This document shows, in pieces, positions 8,348 to 16,794 of a DNA stretch of 47,682 bases. The notes beneath the pieces are model-generated. The model made no database searches, was not told the DNA's origin, and was given only the letters and a program-made list of their open reading frames with translations. Both the position numbers and the translations under genes were made by a program. Location of the stretch: assembly GCA_041309605.1 (NCBI GenBank), contig JBFYZH010000083.1, positions 1 to 47,682 on the forward strand. Reading direction: 5' to 3'. The DNA is from JALOPX01 sp041309605 (lineage in GTDB: Bacteria; Krumholzibacteriota; Krumholzibacteriia; Krumholzibacteriales; Krumholzibacteriaceae). Positions within the stretch are counted from its first letter, which is position 1, and every line of letters starts with the position of its first letter.

Positions 8348-9505
8348 TCAGCTGAGTCGTTTGCGGAACTTGAGGACCCCGAAGGAAAATATCGCGACAC
8401 CGAACAGCGTCATGGGGAGCAGGTCCTTCCAAAGCATGGAAAGGGGCGTTCCTTTCTGGAAGAGGTCCCGTACGACGGCGACGAAATACCGCATCGGGTT
8501 GAGGTGGGTTATCTTCTGAAGGACCGGCGGCATGTTCTCGATGGGGATGAAGAACCCGCTCATCAGTATCATGAACATCATGAAGAACCAGGCGACGAAC
8601 ATCGCCTGCTGCTGGGTGCCGGTGATCGTGGAGATGAATATCCCGAGACCTATCGTTGTCGCGAGATAAAGAAGAGCCGACAGGGCGAGGTCCGCGTAGC
8701 TTCCGTTCATCGTGATTCCGAACGCGAGCACGGCCACGGTGGTCACGATGGCCAGTTCGACGAACGAAAGGATTAGAAACGGGGTCAGCTTGCCCATCAG
8801 CAGTTCGCGCCTGCCGAGCGGCGTCACCTGGAGCTGTTCGAGCGTGCCGATCTCCTTTTCCTTCACAAGGCTCATCCCCGAGAGCATCATGGGCAGGATC
8901 GTGAGCAGAACGACGACTATGCCGGGCACCATGTAGTTCTTCGAATCGAGGTCGGGGTTGTACCACATCCTCTCCTGCATCGTTACGGGGAAGACGGCGC
9001 TTCCGGCGATCCGCGCTGCGTCGGCTGACCCGGGTTCCTGTACGGCGATCCGCGGGGCAGGGAACGAGTTCTCCCTGCCGTAATCCTGCAGTATCCCCGC
9101 GGCGTACCCCATGGCCACGCTGGCTGCGTTCCCGTCGACCCCGTCCATCACGATATCGATCTGGGGGGCAAGCCCGCGCGTCATGTCGCGCCCGAAACCG
9201 GGAAGTACGACGATGCCCACCTGCGCGTCCCAGCTTCGCATGCTTTCCTTTATGGCGGCGGGATCGTCCGTGACGATATTCATGTCGAAGCGGTCGGTGT
9301 TGGCGAAGGCCCTCGTTATGCCGCGCGTGACGGCGCTGTTATCCAGATCCGCCACGGCCAGTTTCACGTGTTTTATCTCGGTGGTTATGGCAAAGGAGAG
9401 GATCAGCATCTGTACCACCGGCACTAGGAAGATGATGGCGACCATCGGCGGATCCCTGAATATCTGCCTGAATTCCTTTCTTATCATGAAAAAAACGCGT
9501 CTCAT
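8348..9505 (-). CDS. ABC-2 type permease (second of pair)
   Basis: This is a membrane subunit of an ABC exporter, 385 aa. It has the ABC-2 layout: a cytoplasmic N-terminal helix (RKEFRQIFRDPPM), one membrane helix, a large extracytoplasmic domain of about 150 residues, then five membrane helices. The conserved KEKEIGTLEQLQVTPL stretch and the NPMRYFVAVVRDLFQKG segment identify the family. It closely resembles the YbhR/YbhS pair of E. coli and the neighbouring permease, with which it probably forms a heterodimer. It begins 1 nt after the stop of that gene and ends the operon. Confidence 0.92.
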   Translation of the reverse strand: MRRVFFMIRKEFRQIFRDPPMVAIIFLVPVVQMLILSFAITTEIKHVKLAVADLDNSAVTRGITRAFANTDRFDMNIVTDDPAAIKESMRSWDAQVGIVVLPGFGRDMTRGLAPQIDIVMDGVDGNAASVAMGYAAGILQDYGRENSFPAPRIAVQEPGSADAARIAGSAVFPVTMQERMWYNPDLDSKNYMVPGIVVVLLTILPMMLSGMSLVKEKEIGTLEQLQVTPLGRRELLMGKLTPFLILSFVELAIVTTVAVLAFGITMNGSYADLALSALLYLATTIGLGIFISTITGTQQQAMFVAWFFMMFMILMSGFFIPIENMPPVLQKITHLNPMRYFVAVVRDLFQKGTPLSMLWKDLLPMTLFGVAIFSFGVLKFRKRLS

Positions 9506-9506
9506 C

Positions 9507-10622
9507 TCATCTCTCCAGTTTCATGCCGAACCGCCTGACCGACACCGCAAGCAGGATTGACGTCATGACAAGCAGGCTCAGGGCCGGCTGCCAGAGGTGG
9601 ACCAGGGCGCTTCCCTTGAGGAGTATTCCCCTGATGATCTGGAGGAAATACCTCGCCGGCACGATATAGGTCGCGTACTGCAGGACTTTCGGCATCGATT
9701 CTATCGGGAATACCAGCCCCGACAGCATGATCGTCGGGAGCATCGTTATCGTCAGGGCCATCATGATGGCCACCTGCTGCGTGCGCGCCACGGTGGATAT
9801 CATCAACCCCAGGCTGAGCGCCGTGATTATATAGAGCGTCGAAAGTCCCACCATCAGAAGAAGACTTCCGTTGAATGGAACGTCGAACAGGACCATCCCC
9901 ACCACGAGTATGAAAGATCCGTCGAGAAAGGCGAGGAAAACGTAAGGAAGGACCTTTCCCGCTATTATCTCCCTCGGCCGCACCGGCGAAACGAGAAGCT
10001 GTTCCATCGTTCCCGTCTCCTTCTCCCTGGCGACCGTGATGCTCGTCAGAAGGGCGCATATCATCACCATGATCATCGCGACGATCCCGGGCACGAAGAA
10101 AAACGCGCTTTCGAGGTCCGGGTTGTAGAGGATACTCGTGCGCACGTCGAACGGCATCGCGGCGCCGGGGCCGCGGGACGCGTTGAATCCGGCTATCGCC
10201 TGGCCGCAGTAGTTCTTCATCAGCTGGGCGCTGTTGGGATCGGAGGCGTCTATTATGACCTGGACGTCTGCTCCGGGACCGCGCAAGAGATCCTTTTCGA
10301 ACCCGGCGGGGACTATGATCACCGCGCGCGCCTTCCTCGACCGGAAGGAGGTTTCGATATCCGTGGAAGTGTCGCCCAGGTCCGAGAGCCTGAAGAGATC
10401 GCTTCCACGGAAAGATTCGATAAGGCTGCGAGACGCCGTAGAATTGTCGCGATCGACGACGCCGGCCGGGATAAGGTGAATTTCCAGGTCGAAAGCGTAC
10501 CCGAACATCACAAGCTGCACCAGCGGCATGATGAAGACTATGAGAAGGGTCCTCGGATCCTTCACGATATGGAGAAGTTCCTTGCGGGCGAGCGAGACCG
10601 TGCGTTTCATCGAAGCGCTCAC
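9507..10622 (-). CDS. ABC-2 type permease (first of pair)
   Basis: This is the partner permease of the exporter, 371 aa, with the same topology: N-terminal helix (ARKELLHIVKDPRTLLIVFIMPL), a periplasmic domain, then helices with KEKETGTMEQLLVSPVRPREII and VPARYFLQIIRGILLKGSALVHLW. The GTG start at 10622 overlaps the stop of the upstream ATPase as GTGA and has GGGAGGAGG upstream, which decides it over the ATG four codons later. YbhS-like; paired with the downstream permease it should form the membrane part of a drug or lipid-soluble compound exporter. Confidence 0.92.
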   Translation of the reverse strand: MSASMKRTVSLARKELLHIVKDPRTLLIVFIMPLVQLVMFGYAFDLEIHLIPAGVVDRDNSTASRSLIESFRGSDLFRLSDLGDTSTDIETSFRSRKARAVIIVPAGFEKDLLRGPGADVQVIIDASDPNSAQLMKNYCGQAIAGFNASRGPGAAMPFDVRTSILYNPDLESAFFFVPGIVAMIMVMICALLTSITVAREKETGTMEQLLVSPVRPREIIAGKVLPYVFLAFLDGSFILVVGMVLFDVPFNGSLLLMVGLSTLYIITALSLGLMISTVARTQQVAIMMALTITMLPTIMLSGLVFPIESMPKVLQYATYIVPARYFLQIIRGILLKGSALVHLWQPALSLLVMTSILLAVSVRRFGMKLER

Positions 10623-11530
10623 GATACGCCTCCTCCCGGCCGTCGCCCGCCACCCGGGGTTCCCAACGCCGGAGCGCCGCCCGCGGTGCCGGATGCGGGC
10701 GCCGCTCCTGCCGGATCCGCGCCGCCGCGCGCCGCGCCTTCGCCCGATGCGACTTCGATGAACACTTCCTGTATCGTCGATCTGCCGTATTCCCTCTTGA
10801 GCGCTCCCGGGCTGCCGAGCGCTATCACCCTCCCGTCGCGCATGATCGAGACGCGGTGGCAGTATTCGGCCTCCTCCATGAAATGGGTCGATACGAACAC
10901 GGTCTTTCCCCTTTTCGACTCCTCGTGTATGACGTCCCAGAAAGCGCGCCTGACCCTCGGATCGACCCCGGATGTGGGTTCGTCGAGAAATACGATCTTC
11001 GGATCGTGAAGCAGGGCCGTGCCGAGAGCGAGGCGCTGCTTGAACCCGAGCGGGAGTTCGCGTGTGAGCTTTCGCGCCTGCGCCTGAAGCCCGAGTATTT
11101 CCAGGAGCTCATCCCTGCGGTTTCGTATCTGATCCATCCCGAGCCCGTATATCCCCCCGTAGAACTCTATGTTTTCCTCTATGGTGAGGTCCTCGTAAAG
11201 GGAGAACCGCTGGCTCATGTACCCGATATTGCGCTTTATCTGCTCGCTCCGCCGGTAGACGTCGAATCCGGCGACGGTGGCCTGACCTCCCGAAGGCATC
11301 AGAAGACCGCACAGCATCCGTATCATCGTAGTCTTGCCGGCGCCGTTCGCGCCCAGAAATCCGAAGATCTCCCCCCGCCCGACGTCGAGGCTCACATCGT
11401 CCACGGCGACAAACGATCCGAACCGCCGGGTAAGTCCCCTTGTGCGCACGGCCAGATCGACGGGCGCATCCGCGCGTATCCCGGTTCCGGCTCCGTCCTC
11501 GGCCGCAGCGATATCCTTCGTCTCATCCAT
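10619..11530 (-). CDS. ABC transporter ATP-binding protein (second)
   Basis: This is an ATP-hydrolysing subunit of the efflux system, 303 aa. Walker A is GANGAGKTT, the signature region is LPLGFKQRLALGTALLHDP, Walker B is IVFLDEPTSGVDP, and the switch histidine is in FVSTHFMEEAEYC. The last 40 residues are low-complexity and rich in Gly, Ala and Pro, which is unusual and absent from the other ATPase. In E. coli YbhF two such domains are fused; here they are separate adjacent genes overlapping by 8 nt. Confidence 0.93.
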   Translation of the reverse strand: MDETKDIAAAEDGAGTGIRADAPVDLAVRTRGLTRRFGSFVAVDDVSLDVGRGEIFGFLGANGAGKTTMIRMLCGLLMPSGGQATVAGFDVYRRSEQIKRNIGYMSQRFSLYEDLTIEENIEFYGGIYGLGMDQIRNRRDELLEILGLQAQARKLTRELPLGFKQRLALGTALLHDPKIVFLDEPTSGVDPRVRRAFWDVIHEESKRGKTVFVSTHFMEEAEYCHRVSIMRDGRVIALGSPGALKREYGRSTIQEVFIEVASGEGAARGGADPAGAAPASGTAGGAPALGTPGGGRRPGGGVS

Positions 11531-12464
11531 TCCCGCCCCGTCCGTTCCCTATGAGCCCCAGGAAAACGTCCTCTATCCCAGGCTTCTGTCTTTCCCACGC
11601 CATCCGGTCGTCTCCGGCCTCCCTGCGCCAGGCATCCCATCGCTCCGGCGCCGGATCGGTCTCGAAACTCGCGTGGATGGAATCCCCGAAGAGCTGGATT
11701 TCGCCCGCCGTCCCCGGAGTTCCGGTCTTCCCTGCAAAAAAATTCCTCAGCGCGTAGACATCGCGCCCCGTGATCCGGTACAGAGGGCGCTGGTAACCCC
11801 TTTTCAGCTCTTCGAGAGTGCCTTGCGCGATGATCTCCCCCGCGAACAACAGGGCCACCCTGTCGCACATGTCCGCTTCGTCCATGTAGGCCGTCGAAAC
11901 GACGACCGTCGTTCCCCCCGCCCGTATCGACCGCAGCAACGCCCAGAACTCGGACCGCGACACCGGGTCAACGCCGAATGTCGGTTCGTCGAGGATCAGG
12001 ATTTCGGGTCTGTGAATCAGCGCGCATGACAGGGCGAGTTTCTGTTTCATACCGCCTGACAGCGCGGAAGCCTTTCGTTTTTTAAAACGCTCCATCCGCG
12101 AAAACAAGTACAGCTCTTCCATGTGGCGCGTTCTTTCTCCGGCCGGCACGCCGAAAAGGTCCGCGAAGAAACGCAGGTTCTGTTCGACCGAAAGGTCGGG
12201 GTAAAGGGAAAATTTCTGCGGCATGTAACCGATCCTCGAGCGGACCTCGCTTATGTGCTCCGCAATATCGGCCCCGCGCATCAGTATCCTTCCCCCGTCC
12301 GGCCCGAGCAGCGTGCACATCGCGCGCATCAGCGTGGTCTTTCCGGCTCCGTCGGGTCCGATAAGGCCGAATATCTCCCCCGCGGCGACCCTGAGGCTCA
12401 CACCCTTAACCGCGTCGACGCTCCCGTAACTTTTACTTACGTTCTCCAGCCTTATCGCGTCCAT
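11523..12464 (-). CDS. ABC transporter ATP-binding protein (first)
   Basis: This is the first nucleotide-binding subunit of the exporter, 313 aa. It carries Walker A GPDGAGKTT, the signature LSGGMKQKLALSCALIHRP, Walker B ILILDEPTFGVDP and the H-loop region VVVSTAYMDEADMCD, where the usual switch His is Tyr. The ATG at 12464 (MDAIRLENVSKSYG) is chosen because it gives the standard N-terminus and has AAGG upstream. The unequal H-loops suggest that one of the two ATP sites of the heterodimer is degenerate, as in other asymmetric ABC exporters (inference). Confidence 0.92.
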   Translation of the reverse strand: MDAIRLENVSKSYGSVDAVKGVSLRVAAGEIFGLIGPDGAGKTTLMRAMCTLLGPDGGRILMRGADIAEHISEVRSRIGYMPQKFSLYPDLSVEQNLRFFADLFGVPAGERTRHMEELYLFSRMERFKKRKASALSGGMKQKLALSCALIHRPEILILDEPTFGVDPVSRSEFWALLRSIRAGGTTVVVSTAYMDEADMCDRVALLFAGEIIAQGTLEELKRGYQRPLYRITGRDVYALRNFFAGKTGTPGTAGEIQLFGDSIHASFETDPAPERWDAWRREAGDDRMAWERQKPGIEDVFLGLIGNGRGGNG

Positions 12465-12487
12465 TTCGGCGACCTTTTCTCCGGCGT

Positions 12488-12547
12488 CCCGGATCAAAGC
12501 TCCACTTCTTTGGGCATCCCGGATCAAAGCTCCACCTCCACGGGCAT
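12488..12547 (-). repeat. 30-bp tandem duplication at the 3' end of the HlyD-like gene
   Basis: Two adjacent 30-bp units (12488-12517 and 12518-12547) match at 26 of 30 positions. On the minus strand both read in the same frame as GMP-x-EVEL followed by a TGA stop, so the last ten codons of the adaptor gene, with the stop, occur twice. The second unit lies in the untranslated gap before the ATPase gene. It is a local slippage-type duplication that leaves the protein intact. Confidence 0.85.
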
Positions 12548-13405
12548 GCCGTGCTTGAGCGTTCCATCAGGGTTGGCGATCGTGATCTTCACCGCGTAGA
12601 CCAGGGATGTCCTGCTCTCCGGGGTCATCACCTGTTTCGGCGTGAACTCCGCCTTCGGGCTTATCCAGCTTATCCTTCCGGTCATCGGGCCGGCCATGCC
12701 GTCCACATTTATCCGCACGTCGCCGCCGACCTTTATCGAGGGCAGTTTTTCCTCGCCCACGTAGATCTTTCCCCAGACTTCCCTCGTATCGATGACCTCG
12801 AACACCGGGCTCATTCTGGGAACAGCCTCTCCTGGCTCGTAATATTTGTTCGTGACGATGCCTCCGGCCGGCGCCGTGATGACCGCGTCGCTCATCTGCT
12901 TGTTCACCGAAGCGAGCTGGGCCGAGAGCTGGCGCCTCTTCGCCTGGGTCGTCCTCACCTGCTGGCGGGCGGTCGTGAAGGCGGCCTCGGCGTTACGGAG
13001 CCTGTTTTCCGCGTCGTCGACCGCCTGCCGCGTCACGGCGCTGCCCTCGAGAAGATTTGAAAGGCGTTCATGGTTCTGGCGGACATACTCGAGCTCGCTG
13101 GAGGCCCTGCCCCGCGCGGTAAGGGCGATCTCCTCCTGCACGCCGATTTCGTCGGCGGCGGCTTCGAGCTGCATGCGCTGGAAGGAGAGGTCGGTGGTAT
13201 CAATAAGCGCAAGGACCTGCCCCGCCTCGACCGCCTCCCCGGTATCGGCGTAAAGGCCGAGTATCTTGCCCCCCGTCAACGCCGGGACCTGGACGCTCGT
13301 TCCCTCCACTATGCTCGTATAAATACCCTCTCCGTCCCCGCCCGAACATGAGCCGAACGCGGCCGCGATCAGCAGGAACGCCGCCCCCCCTTTCAGAAAT
13401 CTCAT
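12524..13405 (-). CDS. HlyD/RND-type membrane fusion lipoprotein
   Basis: This is the periplasmic adaptor linking the ABC exporter to the outer-membrane channel, 293 aa. It starts MRFLKGGAAFLL with a lipobox ending AAFGSC, so it should be anchored as a lipoprotein in the inner membrane. A lipoyl-like half (GKILGLYADTGEAVEAGQVLALID), a long coiled-coil hairpin (residues 75-170), the second lipoyl half (DAVITAPAGGIVTNKYYEPGE) and a beta-barrel follow in order. The ATG at 13405 has GAGGAGG 6 nt upstream. The closest E. coli arrangement is ybhG next to ybhFSR. Confidence 0.93.
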   Translation of the reverse strand: MRFLKGGAAFLLIAAAFGSCSGGDGEGIYTSIVEGTSVQVPALTGGKILGLYADTGEAVEAGQVLALIDTTDLSFQRMQLEAAADEIGVQEEIALTARGRASSELEYVRQNHERLSNLLEGSAVTRQAVDDAENRLRNAEAAFTTARQQVRTTQAKRRQLSAQLASVNKQMSDAVITAPAGGIVTNKYYEPGEAVPRMSPVFEVIDTREVWGKIYVGEEKLPSIKVGGDVRINVDGMAGPMTGRISWISPKAEFTPKQVMTPESRTSLVYAVKITIANPDGTLKHGMPVEVEL

Positions 13406-13442
13406 CTTAGACCTCCTCGGAATGTTTTTCGTGGATTTTCCC

Positions 13443-14756
13443 CTACCGCCGGGCCGATACGCCGGCCGCATATGTCATCACGGTCATGTTTACCATGAAT
13501 TCCACCTCGCTGCTTTTCAGGTCCAGCTGCGCCGCGGTCAGCGATTCCTCGGCGTCGCCGAGTTCCACCGATGTCGCCATCCCCTGGCCGTACCTTTCCG
13601 ACACGATACGGTAACGCTCCATTTCCATTTCGACGAGCCTTCGCCTCAGGACCGTCTGTTCCATCGAATCGACCAGGTTTTCATACGCCTCCGCCATCTC
13701 CCGGCGGATCTCCCGCCACGTCTTTTTCTGTTCCATGTCCGATATCCGGATGGCGTGATCGAGCATTCTCGACTCGCTCCTTCTTCGCCCGTGATTCCAC
13801 AGCTCCCACTGGAGTTCGACGCCGACGGAATAGTAATCCATCCATTCCCCGGAGAAAAAATTCACTCCGGGTCTGGCGTGGTGATATGACGCGGCAAGAC
13901 TGACCTGCGGATAGTACGATGAATGGAGAATCTTCTTCCTGTATTCGCTTTCCCTGACAAGAGACCTGCTGACGGCCAGTTCCGGCCGGTGTTCACGGGC
14001 GATGGCCTCGTATTCCTCAAGGTCCGCGATATCGAGGGGAAGTTCTCCGGGGGCCGCGGTCTCGATCGAATCCACCGCCTCCATATCGAGAAGAGCGGCG
14101 AGCTTCGATGCGGTCTCGCGGTAAAGGTGGCGCATCCGCCCGAGCTGCGTCGAGATCTCGAGGCGACGCGTGGAGATATCGAGCGTGTCGAAGGCCGTGG
14201 CCTGTCCCTGATCGAGCAGTTTCCTCGATCGATCGAGATGGTTTTCGATCCTCCGCATGCTCGCCGTGAGAACGGCCTGCCCGAAGAGGTTCCCTTCGAG
14301 CGCGTAATAGAGCTGATGCACGCGCAGGTCGACCGCATTCTGAAGCTGTCTTCCCTCTTCCGCGGTCCGCCGCAGGCGTTCCTCGGCCGACAGGACAAGA
14401 TACCTGGTGCGCAATCCCGTAAATATGGGCGCGCTCAGGCCGGCGTATATATCGTACTGGTCCTTCGCCCCAACATCGATGCCCCGGAAGGCCGGCGGAA
14501 GAAAAGGCATTTCAAGCCTCGCGGTCTCCGAAACGTAACGGGCGCTCGACGAAAGGAAAAGCCTCGGCCACCCGGCCGAGCTCTGCACGTCGATGTCGGC
14601 CCGGGCCGCCTCGAGCCGTTCCTGCTGCTGGAGCAGCGACAAATTCCCGCGCGACGCGATTTCGAGACACTCGCTCAGCGAAAGCCTGTCCGCCGAAAGA
14701 GCAGTCGGGCATGAGAGGATCGTAATTATCGACAAACAGATTATCTTCCTAGCCAT
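13443..14756 (-). CDS. TolC family outer-membrane efflux protein
   Basis: This is the outer-membrane factor of the efflux system, 437 aa. A signal peptide (MARKIICLSIITILSCPTALSA) precedes two repeats of the OEP domain with long helices, starting with RLSLSECLEIASRGN and a second copy near LEEYEAIAREHRPELAVSRSLV. The ATG at 14756 overlaps the TetR stop as ATGGCTAG; an upstream extension would read through the regulator and lacks a signal peptide. With the adaptor, ATPases and permeases it completes a self-contained tripartite ABC exporter. Confidence 0.93.
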   Translation of the reverse strand: MARKIICLSIITILSCPTALSADRLSLSECLEIASRGNLSLLQQQERLEAARADIDVQSSAGWPRLFLSSSARYVSETARLEMPFLPPAFRGIDVGAKDQYDIYAGLSAPIFTGLRTRYLVLSAEERLRRTAEEGRQLQNAVDLRVHQLYYALEGNLFGQAVLTASMRRIENHLDRSRKLLDQGQATAFDTLDISTRRLEISTQLGRMRHLYRETASKLAALLDMEAVDSIETAAPGELPLDIADLEEYEAIAREHRPELAVSRSLVRESEYRKKILHSSYYPQVSLAASYHHARPGVNFFSGEWMDYYSVGVELQWELWNHGRRRSESRMLDHAIRISDMEQKKTWREIRREMAEAYENLVDSMEQTVLRRRLVEMEMERYRIVSERYGQGMATSVELGDAEESLTAAQLDLKSSEVEFMVNMTVMTYAAGVSARR

Positions 14757-15420
14757 CGTTACCACCCTTTTCGGCTCTGATTCCGTACCATACAAGATCG
14801 AATATCTCCCTTTTTCGTTTTTCGAGAAAAGTCTTGTCCGACGTGTCGACTCCGGGGAAGACGCCCGACAATATCGGCGCCGCGAGAAAGACATAGATGC
14901 ACATTCCGATCAGGCTGAAGAGCAGGTGCTGCGGATCGACCGGTCTTATCCTGCCGCTGCGCGCCGCATCACCGACCGTATTACTGAATGCCCGATATAT
15001 GGGAACTCCTTCGCCTCCGTGAACGATTCCACCGATGACATTCCTTGCGACCGGACCGCCGCTTCCGACCTCCCATGTCAGAAACCTCACGACCTGTGGA
15101 TTGCGCGAGAGCCGGTCAATGTAGTTATCGATGAAATCGCGGACCAACGCTTCGATGTCCCCGGAAGGCCGGATCGATTCGATCAATCCGCGAAAAAAGA
15201 CGGTAAGTTCCTTAGTGAGGACCTCCCTGTAAAGATCCTCCTTCGAACGAAAATAATAGTGCAGAAGCGCCTTGTTGATCCCCGCCTGCGCAGCTATCCC
15301 GTGCATGCGGGCGCCCGCTTTTCCTTTTTCCAGGAAAACGACACGCGCCGCGTCGAGAATCCTGTCCCCGGTCGCGCCATGTCCGGTCTCTTTTTCGATT
15401 ACAGGTCCCATATCAACCAC
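14749..15420 (-). CDS. TetR family transcriptional regulator
   Basis: This is the probable repressor of the efflux operon, 223 aa. The N-terminal helix-turn-helix is clear: GDRILDAARVVFLEKGKAGARMHGIAAQAGINKALLHYYF, with the typical HYYFRSKEDLYREV end. The remainder is an all-helical ligand-binding domain resembling the CecR/YbiH type. It is the first gene of the operon and its promoter carries a perfect 20-bp palindrome, so autorepression relieved by an exported compound is likely (inference). Confidence 0.93.
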   Translation of the reverse strand: MVDMGPVIEKETGHGATGDRILDAARVVFLEKGKAGARMHGIAAQAGINKALLHYYFRSKEDLYREVLTKELTVFFRGLIESIRPSGDIEALVRDFIDNYIDRLSRNPQVVRFLTWEVGSGGPVARNVIGGIVHGGEGVPIYRAFSNTVGDAARSGRIRPVDPQHLLFSLIGMCIYVFLAAPILSGVFPGVDTSDKTFLEKRKREIFDLVWYGIRAEKGGNDG

Positions 15421-15450
15421 CTGTCAACCACTTGCCGTTTTAGCCTTACG

Positions 15451-15470
15451 GTTAAACCATATGGTTTAAC
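15451..15470. promoter_or_regulatory. 20-bp perfect palindrome, probable TetR operator
   Basis: The sequence GTTAAACCAT is followed at once by its exact inverse complement. It lies just downstream of the -10 box, over the expected transcription start, and 31 bp upstream of the tetR start codon. A further half-site-like ACGGTTAA lies at its upstream edge (15474-15481). Location and symmetry match operators of autoregulated TetR genes. Confidence 0.85.
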
Positions 15471-15480
15471 TACACGGTTA

Positions 15481-15509
15481 ATTATATCCCGCGATTTCCA
15501 AACGGTCAA
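15481..15509 (-). promoter_or_regulatory. Promoter of the tetR-efflux operon
   Basis: The minus strand reads TTGACC, a 17-nt spacer, then TATAAT. The -10 is perfect and the -35 is 5/6. The palindromic operator begins 10 bp downstream, so a bound repressor would block initiation. Confidence 0.85.
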
Positions 15510-15576
15510 GTCCCTTATAAATTTATGCCGAATTTTCGCCGTTCGCGGATGGATTGACGGACGAAGGACCATTACA

Positions 15577-15614
15577 TAAAAAGGTCCCGGATCCTTCCGG
15601 ACCCGGGACCTTAA
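15577..15614 (-). terminator. Rho-independent terminator of the exported-protein gene
   Basis: On the minus strand a stem of ten pairs (AAGGTCCCGG with CCGGGACCTT) is followed by TTTTT. It lies 45 nt after the stop codon at 15660 and separates this gene from the downstream tetR promoter. Confidence 0.88.
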
Positions 15615-15659
15615 ATCAATGAAAAGGGCGGGGTTACTCATCGCCCCCGTACATTACAT

Positions 15660-16244
15660 CTACTCGCTGAGCGCCTTGATCGCTCCCCAGCTGGTGTCAT
15701 CGTTGTCCACAGCGCACTCGTGGACTATGACACCGTTTGTAATGATAAAGTTGCAGCCCATGATGTCGATCGATACCCATTCGGGGTTATAATCGTATAT
15801 AACATAATCGAACTCGACATGCTCAACACCCGGAAAGACTCCGCATTCATCGACGAATGGAACCCTTACTATATAGAGTGCTTCATCGACTCCCGGAAGA
15901 GGCGGCACGGTGCCGGCACCTGGAATGTACGAATATTCCGGGGTCGACCAGTTCAGAGCCACGGTGATGTCGGATGTGCAGCCCGGATCATACGCCGTCC
16001 AGTCGAATTCGATGTGGACGATCTTCCCGCGCGTAAAATCGAGCGGATGATCGTAAAACCACTGATTGATCCACATGCTGGGATAAACATACCATTCCCC
16101 ATCGTTGTAGCCGGTGCCCCCGCCTTCGAGTACAACGGCGGCGCCGACGGTTACGTAGAAATTGTCGGTCTTCTCCTGAGCCATGGCCGGTACGGAGCAC
16201 ACCAGCAACATGATCAGCACGGACAAAATAGCAAATCTCTTCAT
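15660..16244 (-). CDS. Small exported protein of unknown function
   Basis: I do not recognise a family. The 194-aa product has a clear signal peptide (MKRFAILSVLIMLLVCSVPAMAQ) and an otherwise soluble, acidic chain rich in Tyr, Trp and Val with alternating beta-type pattern (YVTVGAAVVLEGG, HIEFDWTAYDPGCTSDITVALNW, EHVEFDYVIYDYNPEWVSIDIMGC). Four cysteines could form two disulphides. The ATG at 16244 has AAGGGGG upstream. The gene is monocistronic, bounded by a terminator and by a promoter about 250 bp upstream. A secreted beta-sandwich protein is the most that can be said. Confidence 0.8.
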   Translation of the reverse strand: MKRFAILSVLIMLLVCSVPAMAQEKTDNFYVTVGAAVVLEGGGTGYNDGEWYVYPSMWINQWFYDHPLDFTRGKIVHIEFDWTAYDPGCTSDITVALNWSTPEYSYIPGAGTVPPLPGVDEALYIVRVPFVDECGVFPGVEHVEFDYVIYDYNPEWVSIDIMGCNFIITNGVIVHECAVDNDDTSWGAIKALSE

Positions 16245-16350
16245 AATAAGTCCCCCTTGAACTTTCGGTATAGCTGGCAAACTGTTGTTTCTTTCCCCCC
16301 CCTGTCGAACCCTGTTGTATGCGGCGATCTTCACGATACCAACCGGTGCG

Positions 16351-16377
16351 ATCTCCGGCTGCGAAACTGCCGGAGAT
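16351..16377 (-). other. Hairpin in the long leader of the exported-protein gene
   Basis: A perfect 9-bp stem (ATCTCCGGC with GCCGGAGAT) closes a 9-nt loop, about halfway between the predicted promoter (16496-16524) and the start codon at 16244. It has no T-run. The 550-bp stretch 16245-16794 holds this hairpin, the promoters on both strands and the leader hairpin of the plus-strand gene; I see no coding gene in it. Confidence 0.5.
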
Positions 16378-16495
16378 GGCGCCCGACCGCCACGAAATAA
16401 CCCTGCCTTCCCGCCTCCTTTCCTTGCGTCTCCTGGAACAGGGAATACCGGAAGATGCCTTGTCGTCGATTCCATTTTCTTCAGTCGAGGGCGCC

Positions 16496-16524
16496 ATTAT
16501 ATCACATACTGAAATCCGGTTCAA
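16496..16524 (-). promoter_or_regulatory. Probable promoter of the exported-protein gene
   Basis: The minus strand reads TTGAAC, a 17-nt spacer and a perfect TATAAT. It would give a leader of about 245 nt before the ATG at 16244. The -35 matches only 4 of 6. Confidence 0.6.
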
Positions 16525-16665
16525 TCCCGAATATTGCTGGCAGCGCATAACACCTTTAATACCTGCAGATTACCTGCGGATTCCGAGTTTTCTAACCGCC
16601 CCTGTTTTCCTCCGCAGGCGGATATTACAGGCCGCCCGGCAAAGAAAGGCCTCCGCCCTGACATC

Positions 16666-16692
16666 TTGACCTGCATGGATATTTTCTATAAA
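16666..16692 (+). promoter_or_regulatory. Possible promoter of the DUF3857 gene pair
   Basis: TTGACC and TATAAA are separated by 15 nt, somewhat short. If used, it rules out the in-frame ATG at 16675 as start, since that lies inside the promoter, and supports the TTG start at 16795. Confidence 0.5.
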
Positions 16693-16754
16693 GTGGCGGA
16701 GGATCGTTTTTCATTTTACGGGACGGCCGTTCCCGTTCTTTCAACGTTATCGGG

Positions 16755-16778
16755 AAGGGACCGCGATAGCGGTCCTTT
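16755..16778 (+). other. Leader hairpin upstream of the DUF3857 gene
   Basis: A stem of ten pairs (AAGGGACCGC with GCGGTCCTTT, one G-T pair) closes a GATA loop 17 nt before the chosen start codon. The 3' arm ends in TTT, so it could act as a weak terminator or attenuator. Confidence 0.5.
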
Positions 16779-16794
16779 CAGACGGGAGATTGAA

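Noticed and set aside
9597..11009. A 470-codon plus-strand open frame
   Set aside because: It is antisense to the ABC permease and ATPase genes, with an Arg/His/Asp/Glu-rich composition typical of shadow frames.
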